Origin: Bursaphelenchus xylophilus | Taxonomy: Eukaryota > Nematoda > Chromadorea > Rhabditida > Aphelenchoididae | Length of the DNA: 64,000 nucleotides | Reading direction: 5' to 3' | Assembly (NCBI GenBank): GCA_904066235.2 | Contig: CAJFCV020000006.1 | Location: 12,524,001-12,588,000, forward strand | In this document: positions 54,020-64,000 of the stretch, in pieces | Layout of the letters: each line of letters opens with the position of its first letter | Position numbering within the stretch: the first letter of the stretch is position 1 | Made by a program: the position numbers and the translations under genes | The notes under the pieces: generated by a model | The model's database searches: none | What the model saw: only the letters and a program-made list of their open reading frames with translations | Told to the model about the DNA's origin: nothing

Positions 54020-55268
54020 CAGGGTGCGCCAATAAAATCTGGACTAATGTTTTTGCTTGCCCTGCGGGCTGTTACAGTACGAGAACAAAGCGGGCGATTG
54101 TGGATACGTGCAATACGTCCAAGAAGCTATCTTTAAAGTTTCAGACAAAACAATCGTCTACGGCACTTGTTTTGCCATTATAAGTGCATACAACTAAGGC
54201 GCCTGAAACACGGACCCCAAATTGGTCAAAAAATGGTTGCGCTATCTTTACCGTTTTATGCTATGGACTGAAATTTACTTTTTCTGATAGAGCTCCGTTC
54301 GGTTTTTATACACTGAAATTGATTTTGCCTCATTATGACAATTAGGCTTTTTACAACTCGCCAAAGTTGGCTTAAAAACGGGCCCTTTTTCCCGAGAACT
54401 TCCGTTAAATCAAAGATTTTTATGTAGAAGTTTCCCTGTGTGATTCCAAACATGTTAAGCACCAGAACTACTTTTGCAAGGATAACCAGAGTCAGCATAG
54501 TCGCCTTTCAAAAAGGATTTTTCTATCTGCTGCCTCTGGGGATGAAATAGTGGCTGTAGGGGCATAATTTACCATATCCTCGCTATTCGAGTGAGCTTGG
54601 ACCAGATATTTCTAAAAGTGATTTGGCTACATCAGTATGTATCCAGTATACAACTCTATGTTGATTTTTACGCTCAAAGCCTTTCATACTCGTTGCAAAC
54701 TGCCAAAACGTTTCAAGTTTCGAATGACCGTGCCTTGAATTCCCCCCATGAACTTTTATTTATGAAAAAACGGTCCCCTTGTATGTGCGGATTTTCTTTT
54801 ACACTATAACAATTGGCTATGTATACGCTCTGTAATCACGGAATTTTGGAGCAACACGAGCTATAATCTGGCGTTGAGATCCTTAAAAACACAAAAATCC
54901 AAATTTTTGGGTATTTTTTTGTTTCCGCCACCAGCGCCGCCAGATCGGCCACCAACCCTGGTTCCGTAGGCTGTTACAAAGACAACAGCACGTACTTTAT
55001 ATACAATCAATTTGAAGAACGTCAGTGACTATTAGCAGAAATAATGGAAGAATCAATATCCCAGTCATCATCTGGAAAAAAAATTTCTGCACCTCCAAAA
55101 AGTTTTGATTATTTTTTCAGTCTTGCAATAGGCATCGACCTGGTTATTACCGTTGCTGTATAGCACTGTTGTTACCCTTTCTAAAAGTGCTAAAAGTTTC
55201 CGCTCTCAGGCCATCCGAAAAAAGCTATATGGAATTTAGTTTTGTCCAGATTTTATTGGCGCACCCTG
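54020..55268. mobile_element. Tc1/mariner-type element, 1249 bp, decayed
   Basis: Perfectly inverted ends CAGGGTGCGCCAATAAAATC, then TGGAC, are bounded by TA on both sides (54018-54019 and 55269-55270). The length fits a full mariner/Tc1 element, but no long open frame with a DD(E/D) pattern survives. Fragmentary frames suggest a dead transposase or a replaced interior. Confidence 0.85.
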
Positions 55269-55480
55269 TAGAAAAGGATGCTAATGACACCGAGTCGTAA
55301 TAAGGAAGTGGCAAAAGTTCAAAACAGGCAAATAAATTCTAAATTAGCACATCTTCGACAGTTTTAAAATGTTTTTTTTTGTCTTTAGGGCATAGGAGAA
55401 TGAAAAAATCAGTGACATTTCGTCTTCCAAGCCGTGAAAGCGAGACTCAAATGTAAGTAGTTTTTTGATCGTATGTTATA

Positions 55481-55635
55481 TTAGTTTGTCGGGAAAATAA
55501 TGAGCACTCTGTCGCATCGAAAATCGCATCATCGCCGAGAAAATAAATTGCGTCGCGGCAAGAGAAAATTTCTTTTCTCTTCAGAGACGTGATTGGCACA
55601 GCGACAATACGCTCATTATTTTCCCGCCAGGCTGA
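55481..55635. repeat. Palindromic MITE, CTGTCGGGAAAATAATG family (GAGCAC type)
   Basis: TTAGTTTGTCGGGAAAATAA, GAGCACTCTGTCGCATCG and the inverse CGCTCATTATTTTCCCGCCA bound it. Confidence 0.85.
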
Positions 55636-55639
55636 CAGC

Positions 55640-57380
55640 CAGTGCTTCCCTTGTTAGTTTATCCTGACATTTCGCAATTTTCTTTCCCTCAAAAAAACTG
55701 GCTTTATCTAAATTTGCGTGCTTATCCGGCTGTCTCGTATTGTTTTGGAGACATTTATAACATCATCTGGCAAACATGATTTCACGTTGGACTGAATAAC
55801 CAAATTGTGGGACTAATCAAATATATTGTGACAGTAACAGTTCATACTAAGTTTTGACGGTTTAATGACATTTCAATTATTTCAATTACACTTTTATTGC
55901 ATTTATGATGTTACAAGTCTACGAACACGTAGCAAATTCCATTATCTATAATAAATTTCCATATTAAATTTCAATATTTATAATTTAACCTTCAGTTCAG
56001 ATGTCAAAAAAGTAGGCTACTGCGCCTCCAGGAGAAAGACTACTAAATTGAGCTATATAATACTCAATAAACGTTCCGCCAAAGTGGTTGAAACGGGGCA
56101 TGTAACGCTTCAACTACCCCCATTTCAATCCCCCGTCAAAGACCCCTCTTCGCATACAATGCAACACAGCGCGGACAGTAAGATGGATGGGCACAAGTTT
56201 CGGCCACGCGGGGGATGGTTCTATGTGGGAGTATGTATTTTATTATGGATAGACAAAGTAGTAGGAAGTTTGAAGAGTCGATGAAAAAATGAAGGATAAA
56301 CAAGGTTTTGGGATAGCTTTTGGGGAAGATATTCGTTGTACACTTTAGATAATGCAATAAGAGCCTTTTGAGTTTTAAATTATTATACATGATACTAGGA
56401 GGGCTAAAAAGTCTTGACATGTTTTTGCACGGTGTGGTCGACGTCACGAACTGCGAGACAAACAGTCAGCACAATAGAAGCGGCCTGGTATGAAAGACAA
56501 AAAAACTGCAAAGGCGATAAATGCCTAAAGCGAGACGGTCAGATTTTGATGAATTCCACGAAAAATCAAATTTTTTCGCACGAAGTTAACAGAGATATGC
56601 CAAAAAAAGCGTTTTCTTCCCTTACCCCCTCCGCGCTTTGCGTGCTCTCTCCGCCAAAAATATCACATATATCGTTATATAGTATATTGGCTGTACTTGC
56701 AAATCAAAAGCTAAAACTAAAAGACGCTGAGAAAAATTTGAGGATATCTAAACATCGCAAAAAGTGAACCTCTTTTGACTTGTAAATTCGCAAGCATTGT
56801 AAGCCTGGTGCACTTTTCCCTTACAATTGCGAAGCTTTGACCCCATGTTTGCAAGCATTCCTCCAAAACATTCCTAAAATATTCGGAAAAACACCACGTG
56901 CTCCAAACTCATAAACACCACTGAATTCCCCGTAAACGCAATGTTTTGTTGGCCATGTTTTCGATCATGTTCCACCTGTTTTGTCAGCACAAAAACTTTT
57001 AAACAAAAATGAATTAAACTATTATGCGAAGCTTGAATGCCTTTAGATTGCACTAGATAAGCATAATATAATAATAGGCCATGGAGGTGGGCAAACTTAC
57101 CCCTGCAAACCGGTTTACGGTAAAAAGTCAAGCTCGCACGCCTCCGGAAATGAAGAATGTATATTAATATTTAATTTGGGGATCCATTCGGAGTAAGTTT
57201 AGAAACAATTGGCGAGCGCTATTCATGGCATTCTTGGAAGAAAATACGAAAAGGTTTTTGATTTTTAGCAGAGAATTGGGCACGTTTTGTCTAGCAGAGA
57301 ATAGATTTATGGAGTCTGGACGAGTAAACTTTGGTTTGTTCTCGATAAACAAGGAGGTAAGTTGCGATGTCGAAATTTTA
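55640..57380. other. Intergenic, no gene supported
   Basis: About 56590-56740 contains a fragment of the dispersed repeat (CCGCGCTTTGCGTGCTCTCT). Other open frames are short and featureless. Confidence 0.4.
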
Positions 57381-57381
57381 C

Positions 57382-57490
57382 GATCTGCCTGTCGGGAAAA
57401 TAATGAGCGCTCTGTAGCATCGAAAATTGTTCACCGCCAAAAAACTGAGTTATGCCGCGGCAAAATCAAAATTTTCCTGACAGACTGATA
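57382..57490. repeat. Internally deleted palindromic MITE, CTGTCGGGAAAATAATG family
   Basis: The left arm is intact (CTGTCGGGAAAATAATGAGC), but after GCGGCAAAATCAAA it jumps directly to TTTTCCTGACAGACTGATA, losing most of the right arm. The length is about 110 bp rather than 150. Confidence 0.75.
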
Positions 57491-57980
57491 GGCGGGTCAA
57501 AAAAGCCTTAACATATTTTCGTACTGCGCTGCTTGTATTTCAATTTTGCGACATTAGCTTTTTTACCCTTTCTAGAAAACTCAATCTGCATGGTGTTTGA
57601 ATTTAATTTAGGGTCGTTTGAATTTTACTCGTCGCGGTTGAAAAATTGCCACAATTTTTTTGGGATCAAACATGATCTTTGCCCTTGAAAATTTCCTAGC
57701 CAACAATCCCTCAAACGCCCAAAGATTCCATAAAACACCCTCAAAGGCACTTATAAAAAATTACCGTGACAAATCGTCACCACAACATATGCATAGCTCT
57801 CGTACGCCATCTTATATCGTCGGCATTTTGTATTCGTCTAGCGCTCTTTTATTGGGCGAAATGACGTCAGAAAATGTCGCAAAAGGAAATCAAAACAAGC
57901 AGTGGAAACTCTTTCCGTCCCATTTGGGCACGGGTCAGCGGTCAATTCTGGCCCAACTAAATTGCATTAGAAGTCTCAAA

Positions 57981-58140
57981 ATATCGGTCTGTCGGGAAAA
58001 AAACGGCGGATCGTCGCGCCTCGGAGTCGTTCGTCATCGCTTTGCGACTGCAAGCCGCGGCTTGGGATTTGGTGCGCGATAGCGGCGAGGCGAGACATTT
58101 TGCTGCGACGATCCGCCGTTATTTTTCCGACAGACTGATA
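57981..58140. repeat. Palindromic MITE, diverged GTGGATT type
   Basis: ATATCGGTCTGTCGGGAAAA, CGGCGGATCGTCGCGCCTCG and the inverse GACGATCCGCCGTTATTTTT, then CCGACAGACTGATA, bound it. Paired changes (GGCGGATC / GATCCGCC) have been kept on both arms. Confidence 0.85.
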
Positions 58141-58144
58141 GTCG

Positions 58145-59415
58145 CTGTTTTAAAAATAGCAAGTGAAAACAATAAAGTTTGTTTTGAAATTTCGAAATCA
58201 TCGAAAAGATATTACTGTAATATCATTAAAACATTACAATTTTCGTTGAAAACTGCCGTGACATTGGAGGAATTTTGCGGGGGTTCAATGTCATACATAT
58301 GCCACATAGAAAAACACAATTATACATACAGCACGCGAGAGTGCTTTGTACAACCTATGAGCTCATAGTGCATAAATGAAGCAAGGGATGGCATTTTGAC
58401 CGGTGAATTCTTGAATGCCAATTTCTTTCCCGAATACTCGGTATAACAGGTTGTGAACAAACTAGAAGTAATTCTGAAAGGGTAGCAAGTGCGCAGATGT
58501 AGAATATGTATGTCAGAGACGTTTATACTGTAAGAGAGATCTTTAGATTTGAATTCCAAGTTTGGCTGAAAACTTTGCGCAAGTTTAAACGACGATTACA
58601 TAAACTATGCTGCCCGGCAATTAAAAGTGAATTAACGACTCTGAGCCGGAGATTGCCCTGAGGCACTGAGGAAAAAAAATTGTGATTTTCAAGTTATCAA
58701 GACATTTTGCCCCGAGTAGAAAAACTATTTGCTTTGCAACTTTCAGAAACCAACGGTATATGTCTTACGGTAAAAAAGTATGCTCAAAATTTGACCCCAC
58801 TCTCATCCCGTTTGCTCCACATCAAATGCTTCACGTATAAGCAAAATTTGAAGAGAATCGAATGGTCATGTTCAAAGCTAGATGAACATTTTGAGCAACG
58901 TCACTGCAAGTTTGAACCACAAAAAAAAATTGAAAAAAACAGCTCTAGTTGAGCCAGCCTTCCCCTCAAAAGAAACAAGCTCAAAATTGACCCAATTACA
59001 ATCAACAAAAAAAAACAAACACAAAGAGTACAGTCTTTTTTTTTTTTGAATTACTAACTATCTGAATTCGAAGCAAACCCGCTTAACGCAACCCAAATGG
59101 CTTCACTTTATATTCTTCTGGCGTTCTCCAAATTAATTCAGGTCCAGGATTGCACGTCGGCGTTATAAAATTCTCAATTACTCCCTCCCACAACTGACCT
59201 TTTTTCTATCCCAAATTTGCTCGCCATTCGGGCTGTGTTTTGAGGAAGCCGTGGTGACATAATTTACTGAGTAAACGTTCGTTATACATGATGGAACAGG
59301 GAAAAAATCGCAGATTGGGAAATTCTTGGGGTGGTTTTGGAAAGTAAGGAGTAAATGTCGTAATTTTCGAGAGAGCTGTAAGATATCTTTTTGGGAGAAA
59401 GCTTGAACAGCAACG
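58145..59415. other. Intergenic, no gene supported
   Basis: A 23-codon plus-strand frame (59097-59168, MASLYILLAFSKLIQVQDCT) resembles a lone signal peptide with a possible donor inside it (CAG|GTCCAG). No downstream exon is found. Confidence 0.35.
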
Positions 59416-59418
59416 CTC

Positions 59419-59573
59419 ATATCAGTCTGTCGGGAAAATAATATGGATTCGTCGCGCCTCGGTATCGAACATCATCGCTTTGCGAGGGATAGCTGCGGCT
59501 AGGAATTTGGTGAGCGACGAAGCGAGACATTTTGCTGCGACAAATCCACAATATTTTTCCGACAGACTGGTAT
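59419..59573. repeat. Palindromic MITE, CTGTCGGGAAAATAATG family (ATGGATT type)
   Basis: TATCAGTCTGTCGGGAAAAT, ATGGATTCGTCGCGCCTCGG and the inverse ACAAATCCACAATATTTTTC bound it. Confidence 0.85.
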
Positions 59574-60482
59574 TTTATTAATAATAAAATTTGGCAAAAA
59601 TTTACGCTAGATTTTCTAAGACAAATGAGAAATTTTCTGCTTGCAATTTGAAAAAAAAATCATAAGAATTTTTAGTCCGAAAGTTAATGAAAATTTTCTT
59701 CTTCGTTTGCAGAAAAACTTGAACCTTTTAGTTAAGCAACCTACAAATAGCATCAAGTGATACCAAGAAGAGGCGGCGATTACTCAACCCTCTGCAAAAA
59801 CCCGCTTTCTTTTTTTTGCACATGCCCTCCAAATCCCCGAGGAAACGTCATTCAAAATCAGCGGCTGTTTCAAAATTTATTTGATTCTTTTTCAGCTCAA
59901 TAGGTCGTCGAAAGAACGTAAAAAATCTCAAATTATTATGATGCTGGATGGACGGGGAAGTCGAGAGCAACAAAGATTATTAAGCGCTCGTGCGCATTAC
60001 CCTATTATTAGTGGCAATTATTGTTTCGGCCGAATTTTTCGGGCTCTGAGAAAGTTTCGAGAAACTGGGATATAATCACGAAAAGAGGGGGGTGGGTTGC
60101 CAAAAAAAGACAAATGAACCCTGAGGTTAGTTGACAAATTTCGGAACAGGATGTTTATCTTGTGAATGAGTGATGTGCTGGTGTTTTGGTCAAAATTTTT
60201 GTGAGGTAAGTGCACAAAACGTGATGGACGATTTTAATGAACCTTGGCACGAACTTAGGTTTATTTCTCATAAGATAAAAGTGCAATTCCTAGCTTTTTT
60301 TCATGCTTTGCCGAAATAACCAAGATCTTTTATATCAAAGGTTGGGTAAAAATTGCAAAAAATCTTTTTTTCCCAATTTTACCATACATAAAACCGCCAG
60401 AATGGTTTACACAGTGTCAACTTCTACTCCTGTTCTTTGACAGTGCCTGTCGCAAAACATTCCAGAGACTTTACGAATGGGT

Positions 60483-60642
60483 TATCAGTCTGTCGAGAAA
60501 ATATTAAGCCCTCTGTCGCATCGAAAATCGCATCGCCGCCGAGAAAATGAATTGTGTCGCGGCAAAATCAAATTGCTTTTCACATAAGCGACATGACAGG
60601 TACAGCGACATTTTGCTCATTATTTTCCCGACAGACTGCTAG
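60483..60642. repeat. Palindromic MITE, CTGTCGGGAAAATAATG family (AAGCC type)
   Basis: TATCAGTCTGTCGAGAAAAT and the inverse TGCTCATTATTTTCCCGACA bound it. The inner CGCATCGCCGCCGAGAAAAT and TTGTGTCGCGGCAAAATCAA are well conserved. Confidence 0.85.
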
Positions 60643-60649
60643 TCTGATA

Positions 60650-61460
60650 GTAAAGTACGATGCAGATCGGTATGCGTCTCGACGGTGTCTGCAAAGCGCT
60701 AGCAACGAACTAGACTCTAGACAGGCCTGTTGAGTCCATTTGAACTTGCCAGGAATTTTTTTCCACATAGCACTTTAACTTACAATTAGCCAGCTCGTCA
60801 AAAAAGATCTGCGACCCGAAAATGTCTCAAAAATTCACCACATATGTCATCTCACTCCATAGGACATTTCCTATGACATCTACCGCCTTTCAATGCAAAC
60901 ATGACGTTCTTCTCTTGACCCGGCGTCCATTTCGGCGTTCTCGCCCGCAAATCTCCGCAGGGGATTTGGGCGTGTGGACCGGATGCCGCCTCTTTTTATA
61001 CACTTGGGGGTGTAATACAATCAAAGAATTTGGAAAAAAGAATGGAAAATACGGTAGAAGCTTCTTCCTTTGTCTGAAAAGTTGACTTGGAAGGGGGGTT
61101 CAAAGAACTTTGGGGTCGGATTAAATAGAAGAACACATTAAAAGCAGCAACAAAATGTCTGTAAGAAATGGTCAAAGCTCTTGCCGAAGATGTTTATGCG
61201 TTCGTCATTAAAAACCGCTTCACCGGACACCGTAAACTCGAGAGTACAGAGATTAAAAAGTGCGTCAGCGACGAAATAAATCCACAAATTTCTCCAAGAA
61301 CCAAAAATCTATCCACAACAATGTGTTTGTTGTTGTTGTTTACATTGGCATGAGTTAATTGGAAAAGAGAATTATGCCTATTAATTCAAATTGCCTTATG
61401 ACCGTGGGAGCCCTTATGATTAATATAATAATAGACCATTCTGGTCTATGATATACCTTC
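60650..61460. other. Intergenic, no gene supported
   Basis: Frames at 60822-61085 and 61168-61353 begin with ATG but have no recognisable features or splice context. Confidence 0.35.
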
Positions 61461-61464
61461 TAAA

Positions 61465-61960
61465 TTTGTGCCAAGTTTCATCAAAATCGAAGCGTCGCAC
61501 TTGGGGTATTCCTGTGTAAAGATCTATTTTCTGCAGCTTATTGTTAGACCGAGTTGGAGATCTTGGAACTGCTGTAGAAGTCTCTAGCAGTGCTGGCAAA
61601 ACCTGCTAGATACGATAAAGCTCATGTTGCCACAAAATATTAAAAATGTTTCGTGTTTGACCTAATATGGGAATGAAAAAAAAGCAAAGAAATGTATTCG
61701 ACTTTACGGGGGTTCATAAATAAAGAACAAGTCCTCTAGTTTCAGTAGCACTCAATTTCGCCGTTTGATACATTCGTCATAGAAATATGACCAAAATGAA
61801 GTCGGAAAAACGACCTACAAATTGATTAATAAGGAATTAATAATTGAGTCAAACAAACATCATTATGATGATTAATTAGAAAATAACAAAGGAAGTGCTT
61901 CAAGTGCAACATTCAAATTTTAATGAGAGCTTCGTCAAACGTAGAGTAAATTTTTCGGAG
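61465..61960. repeat. Dispersed-repeat fragments in inverted orientation
   Basis: GCCAAGTTTCATCAAAATCG and GCGTCGCACTTGGGGTATTC at 61475-61517 face GGAAGTGCTTCAAGTGCAAC, then ATTCAAATTTTAATGA, at 61890-61928, suggesting the two ends of one old element. Confidence 0.4.
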
Positions 61961-61979
61961 ACCTATGCGTGTTTTTACA

Positions 61980-62350
61980 ACTTGGTCCGAAGAGAGCACT
62001 TTGGCGAAGAGGGCACCTAGAGCAAAAATTATGTGGCGAGGGGGACCAAGGCAGACTTTTTAAAATCATTTTTTTTTTGTTTGCGAAAAAATGGGGTGGC
62101 AATGACGGACTAACAAGGCGAATTTTCTGAGAGTGATTTTATTTTTTGTGCCAAAAAACTATATGGCAATGAGGATCAAACGGATTAATATCGAAAATAA
62201 ATTTTACCGTTTCCTTCTGCGCACAAAATTTTGCTCAAAATCCGCCTTGGTGCCCCTTACCATAACTGTTTTTCTTAACGCTCACTGGTGCCCTCTTCGC
62301 CGAGGTGCCCTTTTAACAAATAGCCCTTATCTCGCGTCTCCTCTCGTGGC
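61980..62350. repeat. Imperfect inverted repeat
   Basis: CACTTTGGCGAAGAGGGCAC (about 61999) is mirrored by GGTGCCCTCTTCGCCGAGGT (about 62287), and GACCAAGGCAGACTTTTT by AAATCCGCCTTGGTGCCC. Boundaries are not clear. Confidence 0.45.
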
Positions 62351-62359
62351 CAAACATCG

Positions 62360-64000
62360 GCGAATATCTCGGTTGGAAGGACAGATTTGATTTCCAGGCA
62401 CTGATAGTATGTGGCGCGAACATAATGCGGGTAAAAAAATAAAATAAAAAATCTTAACAACCTATTTATGGAATTTTTTTGTCACTTTGTTTCTTTCACT
62501 TTTTCAATTCTCGAGTCAGACTACTAGCCCATAAAAAGACGCCTCCCACGAGTTTACGCTAATTTTGCGATTTGGTATTCAACCCTCTGGTCGAGGGGGG
62601 AAAGAACCCCCAGGTTCCGGTTCTCATGCCTTCGAAGCGTGAAAACCTCACAAAACAGTACGGTAGAGTGGAGTTACAAAAAGACGAAAGAAACGTCAGG
62701 AAGGAACAAAATGGGTCCAATGTCTGTGGAAATACTCGGCGCAGTACGTGAAAAACGACTTGAAAACGGTATACATGTTTAAAACCTCCTAGTATGTATC
62801 GAGTTACAAGACCTAAAGCATCGCCTAATCACTCGTTGAGGGCATCGACCTGAGAGTTTCAAGCTCGGAAAAAACTTTATGTTTTTTGATCTTGATTGAA
62901 GCGTCCAATGTCGTAGGTGACTAATATTTGAATGAAAAGTGATTATTCGACCTCGCTGGCGTCTCAGAAGAAAAGGTTCCCAAAGCCTAATTGGGAATTT
63001 TGAAAAAAAGTTCGCTAGCTAGCACGTAAGTGAATCTTAGCAGCTAATTAAAGGTGATCCTAGACCAGTTTTTTGCGCTCTTTCAAATGGTATATGTTTC
63101 AAGAAGGAACCAGGGGACGAGGTTTTGCCGAGCCCTTGTCAATTGTTTTTGAATATAGGTCGAGCTAGGAATCTCACACTTGTCTCATGAAATTTTAATC
63201 AAAATTTTGGGCAAATTTTTGCATAATCTCAGCGACAAATATTGACCATTTCCTCTCTAAACTCTTGCAAAATACCATCCAAATCTGAGTTTTACAAACA
63301 TTGTAAGATCAACCCCTCAATATTGGCTTTCCTTGCAAAAAAAATTCCAAAATAGCAACATTCCTCTGAAGGACTGGCTTTTAATTTAGACATGACCATC
63401 AAACCTGAACCCGGGCTTCAAAAAAATTCCTTCGCGCGAGGGTGGACCAATAAATGAGGCCGAGCCGCGAAGAAAAGCAATTTTGTTTTTTTGGGAAAAA
63501 TTAAAACCGAAAAAATGGGAGAACATTACCCCTGCCCCCGGGGGAATATCGTACAGAAAACAGGAGACGACGGCCACATGTTTCGAGAAAGTATTTAGAA
63601 GGGAATGGCAAGAAAACATTACGTAGCCGGTACCGTAAATGGAAGAAAATTGGATTTCTTAGAGTACGAAGAAGGGACATCCGCGTTTACCGGGAAGTGG
63701 ACGAAAACATTTATTGCACGGAGTAAGGCAACTTCCAGAAACACAAACCCCATTTCAAAAAAAAGTACAAAGAATCTTTCATTGCTTTTTAATGCTGTAC
63801 CAGCCCAACAAAACCACAAGATATAAATATAAATTCACGTATTTCTATTTGCATATTTATGCGTTGTATACGGCGCATCTCAAAATACGTCGTTTGAATT
63901 GCAAACTGTCCCTCAAAATATTCGAAAATATTCCAAAAGCGCCCACTTGCCCACACATTTGTATAATTTTGTACGGTCTTATATAAACCTTGTTGTAGCT
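62360..64000. other. Right-end intergenic DNA
   Basis: At about 63045-63135 GCAGCTAATTAAAGGTGATC, TTTGCGCTCTTTCAAATGGT and GCCGAGCCCTTGTC form a solo, diverged end of the Harbinger-like MITE family at 7737. About 63155-63200 is a dispersed-repeat fragment. CTTATATAAACC at about 63977 could be a TATA box for a gene beyond the window. No gene is supported. Confidence 0.4.

Noticed and set aside
62590..62650. Possible tRNA or small RNA (CTGGTCGAGGGGGGAAAGAA with GGTTCCGGTTC)
   Set aside because: No A box at proper spacing and no cloverleaf can be drawn.

Overview
This window looks like genomic DNA from a rhabditid-type free-living nematode; I could not place the genus. The reasons are spliced genes with very short introns (34-90 nt where no repeat has inserted), TTTTCAG-like acceptors, two cuticle collagens of different subfamilies, an orcokinin-type neuropeptide precursor, a C-type lectin, a clan-2 type cytochrome P450, and many palindromic MITEs and Tc1/mariner-type elements. 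All gene models below were assembled by hand by joining exons with consistent GT-AG (once GC-AG) phase.

Layout. 1-2.7 kb: 3' end of a UDP-glucuronosyltransferase (+), then a four-TM protein (+). 3.1-3.9 kb: a small foldback transposon made of TTTGCGGGCA-type repeats. 4.2-5.5 kb: cuticle collagen (+). 5.6-7.3 kb: carbohydrate sulfotransferase (-). 7.4-8.2 kb: repeat DNA with a Harbinger-like MITE. 8.5-12.1 kb: protein kinase (+). 13.6-19.8 kb: a C-type lectin gene (+) whose long first intron holds a 3.7 kb foldback element with a SWIM zinc-finger (MULE-transposase-like) ORF at its centre. 19.9-24.3 kb: BPI/LBP/CETP-like lipid-binding protein (-) with a Tc1-like element in an intron. 24.5-27.1 kb: a possible small membrane protein (-), an inverted P450 fragment and an intact P450 (-). 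29.3-31.0 kb: a nine-exon orphan secreted or anchored protein (-). 32.0-33.0 kb: DPY-13/COL-34-type collagen (-). 35.4-36.9 kb: an aspartic-peptidase-like protein lacking both catalytic motifs (-). 37.6-41.0 kb: a ten-exon multi-pass membrane protein (+). 42.5-45.2 kb: orcokinin-like neuropeptide precursor (-). 45.2-64 kb: no gene I can support; this stretch is repeats, MITE copies, one 1.25 kb Tc1-like element and short-motif arrays.

The genes do not form a pathway. Several act at the body surface or in the secretory route (collagens, lectin, sulfotransferase, lipid-binding protein) or in xenobiotic metabolism (UGT, P450). The strongest unusual signal is the mobile DNA. Two elements of different size (812 bp and about 3.7 kb) share TTTGCGGGCA-repeat inverted arms; the smaller has an exact 8-bp target duplication, and the larger encodes a MULE-type C-terminal domain. 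Other points worth attention are the catalytically dead aspartic-peptidase fold, the orcokinin precursor that has shifted to a DFGL ending, and an inverted P450 exon copy.
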